Notes under the pieces: generated by a model
Databases searched by the model: none
The model's input: only the letters and a program-made list of their open reading frames with translations
What the model was told of the DNA's origin: nothing
Source: Afifella sp. IM 167
GTDB lineage: Bacteria; Pseudomonadota; Alphaproteobacteria; Rhizobiales; Afifellaceae
Direction of reading: 5' to 3'
Length of the DNA: 64,000 nucleotides
Assembly (NCBI RefSeq): GCF_020144925.1
Contig: NZ_NSLC01000005.1
Coordinates: 1-64,000 of the forward strand
Made by a program: the position numbers and the translations under genes
Shown: in pieces, positions 53,075 through 64,000 of the stretch
Layout of the letters: every line of letters starts with the position of its first letter
Position numbering within the stretch: position 1 is the first letter of the stretch

Positions 53075-53290
53075 GGTTCTTAGCTGCGCCTGATATGCCG
53101 GTTGCGCTTGCCGGATGGTCGTCAAGGCCGGTTGATCGTCAAGGAAGGCTTGGCCCTGCCATCGGTACCGGAGCGACGACCGGCCCGCGCCTTGCGGGAT
53201 GGATCGCCGGAACGGGCCCGGCGCTGACCGGTTCGCGGGCGAAGATCCCGCTCGAGCGCGGGCTCGCCCGCCCCGAACGGGACCCGGGCG

Positions 53291-55921
<2,631 letters not shown>

Positions 55922-55934
55922 GCCCATTCCTGTT

Positions 55935-56639
55935 TCATCGCCGGCTGGCGATGTGATTATCCGTTTCGTGCCCTGGCGGCCGCTGCGATCTTCCCGTCTC
56001 AAATTGGAGGGAGCGCAGCGCCGCCCCGATAAAGGTGTCGGCCGCCGCACCACGCAGCACGGCAGCATGTATCACATGTGGCCGCCCCAATGCCAAACCC
56101 AATTCCGCCGAGGTAAAGCCCGCCATCAGCAGCGGTTCTGCGCGGCCCCCGGCAGTCTTGCCGTCGCTCTCTTTCGCTCTCGCCGCGTAGGCGAGCTTGG
56201 ACTTGCCGTCCTCGGCCGCCTCTTCGGCGTGAAGAAGCGCGATCGCCTCTCCCGATTTCAGTGCCGCCTCGACCTTGGCGAAACCGCTGACGGCCTGCCG
56301 CGCCCGTGCCGCGAGGCCGAGCCGGCCGAGGAGCTGGGTCCTGAGCAGACCCGCAACATCGTCGGCGAGCCCCTCCGGAACCGATACGTCCTGCTTCAGC
56401 GCCCGTGCGAAGACCTTGCGCTTCATCGCCTCGGCGATGACCTCGCGACGGCCCTCCAGCCACATGCCGCGGCCGGGAAGGCGTGCCTTCAGGTCCGGCA
56501 CGACATGTCCGTCCGGTGCCGCCACGAAGCGGATCAGCTCGCCTTCCGGCAGGACCTGTCGGGAGAGGGCGCACATGCGCGTCCTCTCCAATTTGGGTCC
56601 CGAGAGCTTTTCCGCAAGGGGCGGCTCGGCTGAACTCAC
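55935..56639 (-). CDS. ylxR: YlxR/DUF448 nucleic-acid-binding protein
   Basis: A 234-residue protein with an N-terminal YlxR (DUF448) domain, a small RNA-binding fold encoded with nusA and infB in most bacteria. Signature parts are [28 protein letters not shown] and [18 protein letters not shown]. The C-terminal part ([35 protein letters not shown] and [11 protein letters not shown]...) resembles an L7Ae-like RNA-binding module, the usual alphaproteobacterial fusion. I chose the GTG at 56639, which overlaps the nusA stop by 4 nt (GTGA), over any internal ATG. Its exact role is unknown; in Bacillus YlxR has been linked to RNase P and gene regulation. Confidence 0.88.
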   Translation of the reverse strand: MSSAEPPLAEKLSGPKLERTRMCALSRQVLPEGELIRFVAAPDGHVVPDLKARLPGRGMWLEGRREVIAEAMKRKVFARALKQDVSVPEGLADDVAGLLRTQLLGRLGLAARARQAVSGFAKVEAALKSGEAIALLHAEEAAEDGKSKLAYAARAKESDGKTAGGRAEPLLMAGFTSAELGLALGRPHVIHAAVLRGAAADTFIGAALRSLQFETGRSQRPPGHETDNHIASRR

Positions 56640-58246
56640 GCGCCCTCGGTCTCCTCTTCGGCTTCCGCCGTCTCTTCTTCCTCGGGCTGGGCGAGATCCT
56701 CTTCGGTGATGATCCCGGCCTTGAGCCGCGCCGCGATCACCATCTGCTCGGCTTCCTCGCGGGAGATGTCGAGGCCATCGAGGATGCCCTCGTAGCGCTT
56801 GGTCTCGCCGTCCTTGCGCTCGGTCCAGCCGACGAGGTCGTCGGTGGCGCAATAGGCGAGGTCTTCCAGGCTCTTCACGTCGTTCTTGCCGAAGGCGACG
56901 AGCATCGCCGTGGTCACGCCCGGCACGTCCTTGAGGTCGTCGGAGACGCCGAGCTTCTTGCGCTCTTCGTCCTGCTCGGCGTCGCGCGCTTCCATGTACT
57001 CGCGGGCGCGCATCTGCAGTTCTTCGGCCGTGCCCTCGTCCAGGCCCTCGATCGAGGCGAGCTCGTCGATCTCCACGAAGGCGACTTCCTCGACATTGGC
57101 GAAGCCTTCCGAGGCGAGCAGCTGCGCCATCATCTCGTCGACGTCGAGGGCGTTCTGGAAGAGCTCCGAACGCTCCTGGAACTCCTTCTGGCGCCGCTCC
57201 GATTCCTCGTCTTCCGTCAGGATGTCGATATCCCAGCCGGTGAGCTGCGAGGCGAGGCGGACATTCTGGCCGCGCCGGCCGATGGCGAGCGACAGCTGGT
57301 CCTCCGGCACCACCACCTCGATGCGCTCGGCATCCTCGTCGAGCACCACCTTGGAGACTTCGGCCGGCTGCAGCGCGTTGACGATGAAGGTCGCCGCGTC
57401 GGGCGACCAGGGGATGATGTCGATGCGCTCGCCCTGCAATTCGCCGACGACGGCCTGCACGCGCGAGCCGCGCATGCCGACGCAGGCGCCGACCGGGTCG
57501 ATCGATGAATCGTTGGAGATGACGGCGATCTTGGCGCGCGAGCCCGGATCGCGGGCGACCGAGCGCAGCTCGATGATGCCGTCGTAGATCTCCGGCACTT
57601 CCATGGTGAAGAGCTTGGCCATGAACTGCGGATGCGTGCGCGAGAGGAAGATCTGCGGCCCCCGCTGCTCGCGGCGCACGTCGTAGACATAGGCGCGCAC
57701 CCGGTCGCCGTAGCGGAAGGTCTCGCGCGGAATGAGCTCGTCGCGGCGGATGATCGCCTCGCCGCGGCCAAGGTCGACGATGACGTTGCCGTATTCGACG
57801 CGCTTGACCGTGCCGTTGACGATCTCGCCGATGCGGTCCTTGTAATCCTCGAACTGGCGGTCGCGCTCGGCGTCGCGCACCTTCTGCATGATCACCTGCT
57901 TGGCCGACTGCGCGGCCACGCGGCCGTAGTCGAGAGGCGGCAGCGGCTCGGAGATGAAGTCGCCGACCTGGGCGGCCGGGTTGCGCGCCCGCGCATCCTC
58001 CAGCGCGATCTGCGTGGCGTAATCCTCGGCCACTTCCACGACTTCCAGAAGCCGCTGCAGGCGGATGTCGCCGGTCTTGGCGTCGATCTCGGCCCGCACA
58101 TCCGTCTCTGCGCCGTAGCGGGACTTCGCCGCCTTCTGGATCGCATCCTCCATGGCGGAGATGACGATCTGCCGGTCGATGCTCTTCTCCCGCGCCACCG
58201 CGTCGGCGATCTGCAGGAGTTCAAGTCTGTTTGCACTGACTGCCAT
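56636..58246 (-). CDS. nusA: Transcription termination/antitermination factor NusA
   Basis: NusA binds RNA polymerase and nascent RNA to modulate pausing, termination and antitermination. The 536-residue product begins [21 protein letters not shown] (N-terminal polymerase-binding domain). It continues with an S1 domain ([28 protein letters not shown]), two KH domains ([41 protein letters not shown]) and two C-terminal helical repeats. The acidic tail is [15 protein letters not shown]. All are intact, giving the long alphaproteobacterial form. It is downstream of rimP and overlaps ylxR. Confidence 0.97.
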   Translation of the reverse strand: MAVSANRLELLQIADAVAREKSIDRQIVISAMEDAIQKAAKSRYGAETDVRAEIDAKTGDIRLQRLLEVVEVAEDYATQIALEDARARNPAAQVGDFISEPLPPLDYGRVAAQSAKQVIMQKVRDAERDRQFEDYKDRIGEIVNGTVKRVEYGNVIVDLGRGEAIIRRDELIPRETFRYGDRVRAYVYDVRREQRGPQIFLSRTHPQFMAKLFTMEVPEIYDGIIELRSVARDPGSRAKIAVISNDSSIDPVGACVGMRGSRVQAVVGELQGERIDIIPWSPDAATFIVNALQPAEVSKVVLDEDAERIEVVVPEDQLSLAIGRRGQNVRLASQLTGWDIDILTEDEESERRQKEFQERSELFQNALDVDEMMAQLLASEGFANVEEVAFVEIDELASIEGLDEGTAEELQMRAREYMEARDAEQDEERKKLGVSDDLKDVPGVTTAMLVAFGKNDVKSLEDLAYCATDDLVGWTERKDGETKRYEGILDGLDISREEAEQMVIAARLKAGIITEEDLAQPEEEETAEAEEETEGA

Positions 58247-58299
58247 CGGACAGCTCCGTTCTGACGGCCCCTCGGGGCCTGTTCACATCGATAAATTCT

Positions 58300-58866
58300 T
58301 TACGCGTCCCGCGTTTCGCGCTGTGCGGCCGCGATCAGCGCGTCGGTGAGGACAAGCTTCGCCTCGGCGATCTCGGCAAGGGGCAGGAACACGTCCTCGC
58401 TGCCGCCCTCGGCGGCGATGCGCAGGCCCGTCTTGCCGTCCTTGACGCCGGTGAGGATGCCGCGGAAGCGCTTTCGGCCCGCCTGCATCACTTCCATCTC
58501 GATCTTCGCTTCATGGCCCGCCCAGAGCTCGAAATCCTTCACCCTGGTGAGCGGCCGGTCGATGCCCGGCGAGGAAACCTCAAGGTTGTAGGGCCGGCCG
58601 ATCAGGTCGGCGACGTCGAGCGCCGGAGAGAGGTCTCGGCTGATCGCCTCGCAATCGTCCACGCCCATCGTGCCGTCGGGCCGCTCGGCCATCACCTGCA
58701 CGGTCATGCCGTTCTGGCCGGTGATCCTGACCCGGATCAGCTCGTAGCCGAGCCCTTCGGCGACGGGGCCGGCGACATGCGCGATGCGCGCCTCCAGCCC
58801 GCTCTCGCGGATGATGCGCTCGTCCGGAGCGCCGGTCTTGTCGCTGTCGATCTCTGCTTCAGCCAT
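58300..58866 (-). CDS. rimP: Ribosome maturation factor RimP
   Basis: RimP is needed for maturation of the 30S subunit. The 188-residue product has the two-domain layout: an alpha/beta domain with VAGPVAEGLGYELIRVRI, GVDDCEAISRDLSPALDVADLIGRPYNLEVSSPGIDRPLT, and an SH3-like C-terminal domain with RFRGILTGVKDGKTGLRI. The motif DxxxxxYxLEVSSPGxxRPL is diagnostic. Its start is preceded by GGGAGAAGC. It heads the nusA-infB operon and lies 38 bp downstream of a terminator-like hairpin, suggesting attenuation. Confidence 0.95.
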   Translation of the reverse strand: MAEAEIDSDKTGAPDERIIRESGLEARIAHVAGPVAEGLGYELIRVRITGQNGMTVQVMAERPDGTMGVDDCEAISRDLSPALDVADLIGRPYNLEVSSPGIDRPLTRVKDFELWAGHEAKIEMEVMQAGRKRFRGILTGVKDGKTGLRIAAEGGSEDVFLPLAEIAEAKLVLTDALIAAAQRETRDA

Positions 58867-58904
58867 GCTTCTCCCGAGAGCGGCCGGCCGCGTCGCCGCG
58901 GCAA

Positions 58905-58936
58905 TAAAAAAGAGCGGGACCCGGGGGACCCACTCT
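58905..58936 (-). terminator. Terminator/attenuator hairpin in the rimP leader
   Basis: On the minus strand AGAGTGGG (58929-58936) pairs with CCCGCTCT (58911-58918) with one G-T wobble, and is followed by TTTTTT (58905-58910). This is a strong intrinsic terminator by form. It could end transcription from the ornithine cyclodeaminase-like gene, which stops at 59048. A promoter-like pair lies between that gene and the hairpin, so it may instead be an attenuator of rimP-nusA-infB. Confidence 0.7.
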
Positions 58937-58966
58937 CGATCTTGGATTCGAGAATTTGTTGTCGCC

Positions 58967-58995
58967 GATATACGGTTTCATGCGCCCTTTTGCAA
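58967..58995 (-). promoter_or_regulatory. Possible rimP operon promoter
   Basis: On the minus strand TTGCAA (58990-58995) lies 17 bp from TATATC (58967-58972), four of six matches each at ideal spacing. Transcription would start near 58960, just before the hairpin at 58911-58936. The 38 bp between hairpin and rimP leave no room for a promoter downstream of it. Confidence 0.4.
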
Positions 58996-59047
58996 GACAG
59001 GCCGGGCCGGCGCCGCAAAGCCCGCGCCGTTGCTTCGCGCGCCGGCC

Positions 59048-60007
59048 TCAGGCGCGCGAGAAGACGAGGATCGCCGCGGCGAGATCTTCCAGCGCCGTAC
59101 CGACCGACTTGAAGAGGGTAATTTGATCGTAGAAGCGCCGCCCGGCGCGCTCGCCCCGCGTCAGGTCGAAAAGGTCGGCGGCGATGTCCTCTTCGGCGAT
59201 GAGCCCGCTTTGCAGCGGCTGCACGATGTCGCCGGCCTCTTGGGTCGCGCCCTCCCGGGTATCGACGAAGATGCGCGAACGGCGCATCGCCTCGTCGTCG
59301 GCCTCGCGCATGTCGGGCCGGAAGCCGCCCACCAGGTCGAGATGCGCGCCCGGTTTCAGCCATTCGCCATGGATGAGCGGCTCGCCGGAAAGCGTTGCGC
59401 AGGAAACGATGTCGGCGCCGCGCACGGCGCCCTCCAGATCCTCGGTCGCGGCGGCCGAGTAACGCCGGCCCTTCAGCCGTTGCGCCAGCCTCACCGCCTT
59501 GTCGTGCCGGCGGTTCCATACCAGCACGTCGCTGATCGGCCGGATCGCCGCATGCGCTTCGATGAGATAGGGGGCGAGCGCGCCCGAGCCGACCATGAGC
59601 ATCCGGCTGGCGTCGGACCGCGCCAGATAGGAAGCGGCCAGCGCCGAAGCGGCCGCCGTGCGCCACAGCGTCAGCGCCGAGCCGTCGATGACGGCCAGCG
59701 GCTCTCCGCGCCGTCCGGAAAATAGGAGGTAGACGCCGGCGACGGCGGGCCGGCCGTGCGCGGCATTGCCCGGAAACACGGTGGCGACCTTGACGCCGAC
59801 ATAGCCGCGGTCGGAATGGCCCTGGCCGGCGAAGTCGTTCCAGGACGGCATCAAGAGCAGCGTCGCGTCTGCCTGGTCCGGAAGCTCGATGGTGTGATGG
59901 TGCCGGACGGGCGTCACCGCCCCGCTGCGAAAGCCCCGCCGCAGCGTCTCGATCAGGTCCGGAAAGGTGAGGACCTGGGCGATGTCGCTGGCTGGGATGA
60001 TGCGCAT
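59048..60007 (-). CDS. Ornithine cyclodeaminase/mu-crystallin family protein
   Basis: A 319-residue NAD-dependent protein of the ornithine cyclodeaminase/mu-crystallin family. Members convert ornithine to proline or reduce cyclic imines. Seen: the N-terminal dimer domain, GYVGVKVATVFPGNAAHGRPAVAGVYLLF with the conserved Lys, ASALAASYLARSDASRMLMVGSGALAPYLIEAH (the Rossmann loop), VWNRRHDKAVRLAQRL, and DIVSCATLSGEPLIHGEWLKPGAHLDLVGGFRPDMRE carrying a catalytic Asp. The C-terminal FKSVGTALEDLAAA is typical. The exact substrate is uncertain. The context (lapA-like gene, ihfB upstream) gives no metabolic hint. Confidence 0.87.
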   Translation of the reverse strand: MRIIPASDIAQVLTFPDLIETLRRGFRSGAVTPVRHHHTIELPDQADATLLLMPSWNDFAGQGHSDRGYVGVKVATVFPGNAAHGRPAVAGVYLLFSGRRGEPLAVIDGSALTLWRTAAASALAASYLARSDASRMLMVGSGALAPYLIEAHAAIRPISDVLVWNRRHDKAVRLAQRLKGRRYSAAATEDLEGAVRGADIVSCATLSGEPLIHGEWLKPGAHLDLVGGFRPDMREADDEAMRRSRIFVDTREGATQEAGDIVQPLQSGLIAEEDIAADLFDLTRGERAGRRFYDQITLFKSVGTALEDLAAAILVFSRA

Positions 60008-60032
60008 CAGCGCTCTTGGCGAGATGTTCCGC

Positions 60033-60380
60033 TCAGCGATGCGCCGGGCCGGCGAGAAGCGCGGCGCTTTCCTGCCGCTCCTCCTCCGCGCGTGTCGCGC
60101 GCGCCTGCCACCTTGCCGCCTCGTTGCGCTGCCGGCGCGCCTGGCGCCGGTATTTGCGCTGGCCGTTCCACATCACCAGAGCCCCCGCGATGGCGCCGAG
60201 CGCGAAGGCGGCGAAGGCCACCTGATAGAGCGCCAGTTCCAGGCTGAGCACCTGGTCGCCGGAATCGAACGGATTGAGATGCACGATTGCCGTCTGGTCG
60301 TTGGCGACGGCCAGAAGCGCCGCCACCACGAGCAGCGGCAGGAGGATGATCCACTTCAGGAGCCAAGCGAGCCTTGCCAC
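60033..60380 (-). CDS. LapA-domain (DUF1049) membrane protein
   Basis: A 115-residue inner-membrane protein of the LapA/YciS family, which in E. coli acts with LapB in lipopolysaccharide assembly control. The segment WLLKWIILLPLLVVAALLAVAN (residues 6-27) is the first helix. ANDQTAIVHLNPF is the conserved loop and LYQVAFAAFALGAIAGALVMWNGQRKYRR the second helix with basic end. The remaining tail is a charged helix. No LapB gene is adjacent. It lies 4 bp downstream of ihfB, so co-transcription is likely. Confidence 0.82.
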   Translation of the reverse strand: MARLAWLLKWIILLPLLVVAALLAVANDQTAIVHLNPFDSGDQVLSLELALYQVAFAAFALGAIAGALVMWNGQRKYRRQARRQRNEAARWQARATRAEEERQESAALLAGPAHR

Positions 60381-60384
60381 TCTT

Positions 60385-60672
60385 CTACTCGCCTCCGCCG
60401 TTCAGCCTGATGCGCATTTCTTTCCCCGTCTTGAAGAAGGGAACGTATTTCTCTGCCACCGAAACGGCTTCACCCGTCCGCGGGTTGCGTCCGGTCCTGG
60501 CAGGGCGGTTCTTCACCGAAAAGGCGCCGAACCCCCTGAGCTCCACGCGGTCGCCCCTGCAAAGGGCGCCCACGATCTCGTCGAGGATCGCATTCACGAT
60601 CGCCTCCACATCCCTTTGATAGAGGTGCGGATTGCGGTCGGCAAGCTTCTGGACGAGCTCCGACTTGATCAT
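60385..60672 (-). CDS. ihfB: Integration host factor beta subunit
   Basis: IHF-beta pairs with IHF-alpha to bend DNA at specific sites in replication, recombination and transcription. The 95-residue product shows [34 protein letters not shown] and [48 protein letters not shown]. The proline in [12 protein letters not shown] is the intercalating residue, and the whole family pattern is intact. It follows sppA after 10 bp. The sppA-ihfB-lapA order is conserved in alphaproteobacteria. Confidence 0.96.
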   Translation of the reverse strand: MIKSELVQKLADRNPHLYQRDVEAIVNAILDEIVGALCRGDRVELRGFGAFSVKNRPARTGRNPRTGEAVSVAEKYVPFFKTGKEMRIRLNGGGE

Positions 60673-60682
60673 CGCCGGCCCC

Positions 60683-61645
60683 CTAGCGATCTGATCTTAT
60701 TGATGAATTACCCTGCCAAACGGAAACGAGGCCGTCAACTGCCAGTCTCTCGGGGAGATGGCCTAAAACGGAAGAAATACCCTCGTTCACGCCGAGAGAC
60801 TTAAGAAGAAACGAAGCCGTCGCGGCAGTTATGCCGCCCAGTTCATAGTCGTTCTTCTTCCAGTCTTTCGCAGGCAGGCTGCTCGGCACTGCATGTGCCG
60901 TCTCCAGCCAGGCTCTGGCGGTGTCTTCATCTCCAACTTCATCGATGAGACCGTTCGCCGCGGCCTGCCGGCCGGAGAAGATTCGCCCGTCGGAAAGCGC
61001 CTTTGCTTCCTGGGGCTCGAAGTCGCGCCGCTCCGCGACCAGTCCGACGAACCAGTCGTAGGAGCTGTCGATGACGGCCTGCACCATCGCCAGCGCCTCC
61101 GGGCTCGGCTTCTCGAACGGCGTCGGCTCGCCTTTGAGGGGCGCGCTCTTCACCTCGACATAGTCGACGCCGATCTTCTGGAGCAGATCCTGGATGGTGG
61201 CAAACTGCAGAATGACGCCGATCGAGCCTGTGATCGCCGTCTCGCGCGCCACCACGTGGTCGGCGCCGATCGCCGTCAGATACGCCGCCGAGGCGCCGAG
61301 CCCGTCGATCACCGCCACGACGGGCTTTTTCGACGCCGCGTCACGCACGGCACGGTAGAGTGCCTCGCCGCCGGCCGCCGCGCCGCCGGGTGAATCGATC
61401 CGCAGCACGATCGCCTTCACAGCGCTGCTCGCCGCCGCCTTCTTCAGGGTGTCGACGGCTTCCGGCCGGGTAGGGATGAAACCGTCGACCGTGATGCGCG
61501 CCACCTGGGCGCCGCGCCCGCCGAACCAGCCCAGCGATCCCGCGACCGCCACGATGGCCACCACGACGACGACAAACGCCATGACGCGCCAGAAACTGGC
61601 GCGGCGCCTCAATCGTCGCCGTTCGATGAGATCTTCTGCATTCAT
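60683..61645 (-). CDS. sppA: Signal peptide peptidase SppA (short form)
   Basis: SppA is a membrane serine protease that degrades cleaved signal peptides. The 320-residue product is the short single-repeat form. An N-terminal membrane helix, [22 protein letters not shown] (residues 21-42), anchors it. [22 protein letters not shown] forms part of the oxyanion site, and [34 protein letters not shown] contains the catalytic Ser near GSIGV. The partner Lys lies downstream in [13 protein letters not shown]. The start at 61645 has an ideal AAGGAGG. It is divergent from mutS and followed by ihfB. Confidence 0.93.
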   Translation of the reverse strand: MNAEDLIERRRLRRRASFWRVMAFVVVVVAIVAVAGSLGWFGGRGAQVARITVDGFIPTRPEAVDTLKKAAASSAVKAIVLRIDSPGGAAAGGEALYRAVRDAASKKPVVAVIDGLGASAAYLTAIGADHVVARETAITGSIGVILQFATIQDLLQKIGVDYVEVKSAPLKGEPTPFEKPSPEALAMVQAVIDSSYDWFVGLVAERRDFEPQEAKALSDGRIFSGRQAAANGLIDEVGDEDTARAWLETAHAVPSSLPAKDWKKNDYELGGITAATASFLLKSLGVNEGISSVLGHLPERLAVDGLVSVWQGNSSIRSDR

Positions 61646-61774
61646 TGCCGCCTCCTTTTTGCGAGGTAGCAGCCGGTCACGAAAGCCGCAAGCATGTTGG
61701 TTGTCCTCCGATTTTTCGCAATTAGGCGCGGTGCCCGTGTGGCGTCCCCCCGGACGCGCCGCTAGACTTGTCCC

Positions 61775-64000
61775 ATGCCCGCATCTCAAGCCCATGCCGC
61801 GATGCCGATCGCCGAGCCCGCCGCCGCGCCTGAAGACGTGCCGGCCAAGGTCGCCGAAAGCCCTGCGCGTCCGCTCGCGGCCGAGCGTCCGACGCCGATG
61901 ATGGAGCAGTATATCGAGATCAAGGCGGCGAACCCCGATTGCCTGCTGTTCTACCGGATGGGCGACTTCTACGAGCTCTTCTTCGACGATGCGGAGAAGG
62001 CCTCGCGCTGCCTCGGCATCACGCTGACGAAGCGCGGCAAGCATCTCGGCGAGGATATCCCGATGGCGGGCGTTCCCGTCCACGCCGCCGACGATTACCT
62101 CCAGAAGTTGATTTCCTCGGGTTTCCGCGTTGCGGTCTGCGAGCAGACGGAAGATCCCGCCGAGGCGCGCAAGCGCGGCTCCAAATCGGTCGTCCGCCGC
62201 GAAGTGACGCGCCTCGTCACCCCCGGCACGCTGACGGAGGAGACGCTCCTCGATGCAAGGCGCAACAATTTCCTCGCCGCCCTCGTGCGCATTCCCGCTT
62301 CCGATGGCGAGCCGGCCTCCCACGCCCTTGCCTGGATCGACATTTCCACCGGCGAGTTCCGCGTCACCAGCCTCGGGCCGGGGGCGCTGGAACGGTGCCT
62401 CGCCCGCCTGGAGCCGAGCGAGATCATCCATGCCGACCGGCTTTCGGGCGATGGCGAGCTTGAAGCCGCCGCCCGCCTCGTCGGCGCCACGCTTTCCCCG
62501 CTCCCGGCCTCCTTCTTCGAGGCGGCGACGGCCGAAGAGCGCCTGAAGGCCGCCTTCGGCATCGCTTCGCTCGACGGTTTGGGTGCCTTCTCCCGGCCGG
62601 AGACCGCGGCCGCCGCGGCCATCCTCTCCTATGTGGAGAAGACGCAGATCGCCGCACGGCCGCCGCTCGCCCCGCTCGCCCGCGAGAGCGAGGGCGCGGC
62701 CATGCGCATCGACGCCTCGACCCGCGCCAATCTGGAGCTCTTCAGGACGCTTTCGGGCGAAAAGCGCGGCTCGCTGCTGGCGGCGATCGACCGGACTGTC
62801 ACGCCGGCGGGCTCGCGGCTCCTCGCCCAGCGGCTCGCCAGCCCGCTCACCGATCCCGCCGCCGTCAACGAGCGGCTCGCCAGCGTCGCCTTCTTCCTGG
62901 AGGCGGAAAATCTGCGTCTTCGCCTGCGTCAGATCCTGGCCGGGGCGCCCGATATCCTGCGTGCCGCCACGCGTTTGAGCCTCGACCGGGGCGGCCCGCG
63001 CGATCTCGCCGCCCTCTCGGGCGGCATCCGCGCGGCCGGCGAGGCGTTCTCACTCCTGCACGGGGCGGAAGCCGCCGCCGGCCCGGAGCTCGCTGGCCTC
63101 CTGACGGCGCTGTCAGAGGCCCCTGCCGATCTTGCGGGGGCGATCGACGCCGCGCTCCAGGACGAGCTGCCGCTCCTGCGCCGCGACGGCGGCTTCGTGC
63201 GCCCCGGCTGCCGCGCCGATCTCGACGAGGCGCGGCTCCTGCGCGACGAGAGCCGGCGCATCATCGCCTCGCTGCAGCGCGAATATGCCGAAGCCACCGG
63301 CGTCAAGGCGCTGAAGATCCGCCACAACAACGTGCTCGGCTATTTCGTCGAGGTGGGCCAGAACCACGCCGGCCCGCTGCAGAGGGAGGATTCGGGCTTC
63401 ATTCACCGACAGACGCTGGCGAGCGCCATGCGTTTTTCGACGCCCCGCCTCGGCGAGCTGGAGCGCGAGATTTCCTCCGCGGGCGAGCGGGCGCTGGCCA
63501 TCGAGCTGGAGGTCTTTGCCGATCTCTGCGCTCGCTGCGCCGGCGCCGAGACGGCGATCCGCCGCGTGGCCGAGGCGCTCGCCGCCCTCGACGTCGCCGC
63601 TGGTTTCGCCGAGCTCGCCGCGCTCGAGAACTACGCCCGGCCGCATGTCGACGCCTCGCTTTCCTTCCAGATCGAGGACGGCCGCCATCCGGTGGTCGAG
63701 CAGGTGCTCCGCGCCGCGGGCGAGAGTTTCGTCGGCAATGCCTGCGCGCTCGGTACGCAGAGCGACGAAAAGGGCCGCCTCTGGCTTGTCACCGGCCCCA
63801 ATATGGCCGGCAAGTCGACGTTTCTGCGCCAGAACGCGCTGATCGCCATCCTTGCCCAGGTTGGCGCCTACGTGCCGGCCAGGAGCGCCCGCATCGGCGT
63901 CGTCGACGCGCTCTTTTCGCGCGTCGGCGCGGCGGACGACCTCGCCCGCGGCCGCTCCACCTTCATGGTGGAGATGATCGAGACCGCGGCGATCCTGAAC
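61775..64000 (+). CDS. mutS: DNA mismatch repair protein MutS (3' end outside window)
   Basis: MutS recognises mismatches and starts methyl-independent or MutL-dependent repair. The first 742 codons are present. After a 40-residue low-complexity start come the mismatch-binding domain [32 protein letters not shown], with Phe of the F-x-E motif, and the connector domain. The lever/clamp domains include [16 protein letters not shown]. The ATPase opens with [32 protein letters not shown] (Walker A). The window ends just before the Walker B and signature region. Length so far fits a ~900-residue protein. The start ATG 61775 is followed by further in-frame ATGs. Confidence 0.96.
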   Translation, partial: MPASQAHAAMPIAEPAAAPEDVPAKVAESPARPLAAERPTPMMEQYIEIKAANPDCLLFYRMGDFYELFFDDAEKASRCLGITLTKRGKHLGEDIPMAGVPVHAADDYLQKLISSGFRVAVCEQTEDPAEARKRGSKSVVRREVTRLVTPGTLTEETLLDARRNNFLAALVRIPASDGEPASHALAWIDISTGEFRVTSLGPGALERCLARLEPSEIIHADRLSGDGELEAAARLVGATLSPLPASFFEAATAEERLKAAFGIASLDGLGAFSRPETAAAAAILSYVEKTQIAARPPLAPLARESEGAAMRIDASTRANLELFRTLSGEKRGSLLAAIDRTVTPAGSRLLAQRLASPLTDPAAVNERLASVAFFLEAENLRLRLRQILAGAPDILRAATRLSLDRGGPRDLAALSGGIRAAGEAFSLLHGAEAAAGPELAGLLTALSEAPADLAGAIDAALQDELPLLRRDGGFVRPGCRADLDEARLLRDESRRIIASLQREYAEATGVKALKIRHNNVLGYFVEVGQNHAGPLQREDSGFIHRQTLASAMRFSTPRLGELEREISSAGERALAIELEVFADLCARCAGAETAIRRVAEALAALDVAAGFAELAALENYARPHVDASLSFQIEDGRHPVVEQVLRAAGESFVGNACALGTQSDEKGRLWLVTGPNMAGKSTFLRQNALIAILAQVGAYVPARSARIGVVDALFSRVGAADDLARGRSTFMVEMIETAAILN

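Overview
The window is GC-rich chromosomal DNA from an alphaproteobacterium, most likely of the order Hyphomicrobiales (Rhizobiales). The evidence is gene order: mnmE-(YyaL)-rho-hemJ-hemE facing ppsR-maf-aroE-coaE-dnaQ, then secB/fxsA/Tim44-like/mltA/smr, the hslVU-his block, irr facing fabA-fabB-fabI, and rimP-nusA-ylxR-infB-rbfA-truB...rpsO-pnp. A heme-responsive Irr beside fabA and an OlsB ornithine-lipid acyltransferase also fit this group. Almost everything is core housekeeping. I see no rRNA or tRNA genes, CRISPR array, intact transposon or phage. Genus is not assignable from the sequence alone.

Region 1 (1-10.1 kb) is probably the chromosomal replication origin neighbourhood. Two gene sets diverge from a 367-bp gap at 5998-6364: hemE-hemJ-rho to the left and ppsR-maf-aroE-coaE-dnaQ to the right. 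The gap has an AT-rich block, a perfect TTAA-N7-TTAA CtrA-type box 9 bp from the hemE start and five GANTC (CcrM) sites, as in the hemE-linked origin of Caulobacter. Region 2 (10.1-27.7 kb) holds envelope, protein-export and DNA-metabolism genes: secB, fxsA, a Tim44-like protein, mltA, smr, olsB, comM, gshB, yraN, rsmI, an LpoA-like lipoprotein, an acyltransferase, polA, an HhH-GPD-like protein, an EI24 membrane protein and an adenosine kinase.

Region 3 (27.7-41.6 kb) carries hslVU and the histidine genes hisB-DUF2628-hisH-hisA / hisF-hisE. The his run is split by a c-di-GMP phosphodiesterase-like gene and a DUF3237 gene, and is followed by coaA, pyrF, a DUF1330 gene and moeB in tightly overlapping order. 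A small ribbon-helix-helix (RHH)/SRPBCC gene pair follows, with a perfect palindrome ending at its start codon. Then come a 2-hydroxyacid dehydrogenase and an SH3 protein. Region 4 (41.6-49.7 kb) has irr and the unsaturated fatty-acid genes fabA-fabB-fabI, a second GGDEF-EAL protein, and pnp and rpsO with strong intrinsic terminators.

Region 5 (49.7-51.76 kb) is the one clearly accessory stretch. About 2 kb of lower-GC DNA separates rpsO from truB, genes that normally adjoin. It contains one unrecognised ORF and one decayed lipoprotein gene. Region 6 (51.76-64 kb) is the truB-rbfA-infB-ylxR-nusA-rimP transcription/translation operon (minus strand), with a probable promoter and attenuator ahead of rimP, then an ornithine cyclodeaminase-family gene, lapA-like, ihfB, sppA, and divergent mutS, which runs off the right end. 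mnmE runs off the left end.
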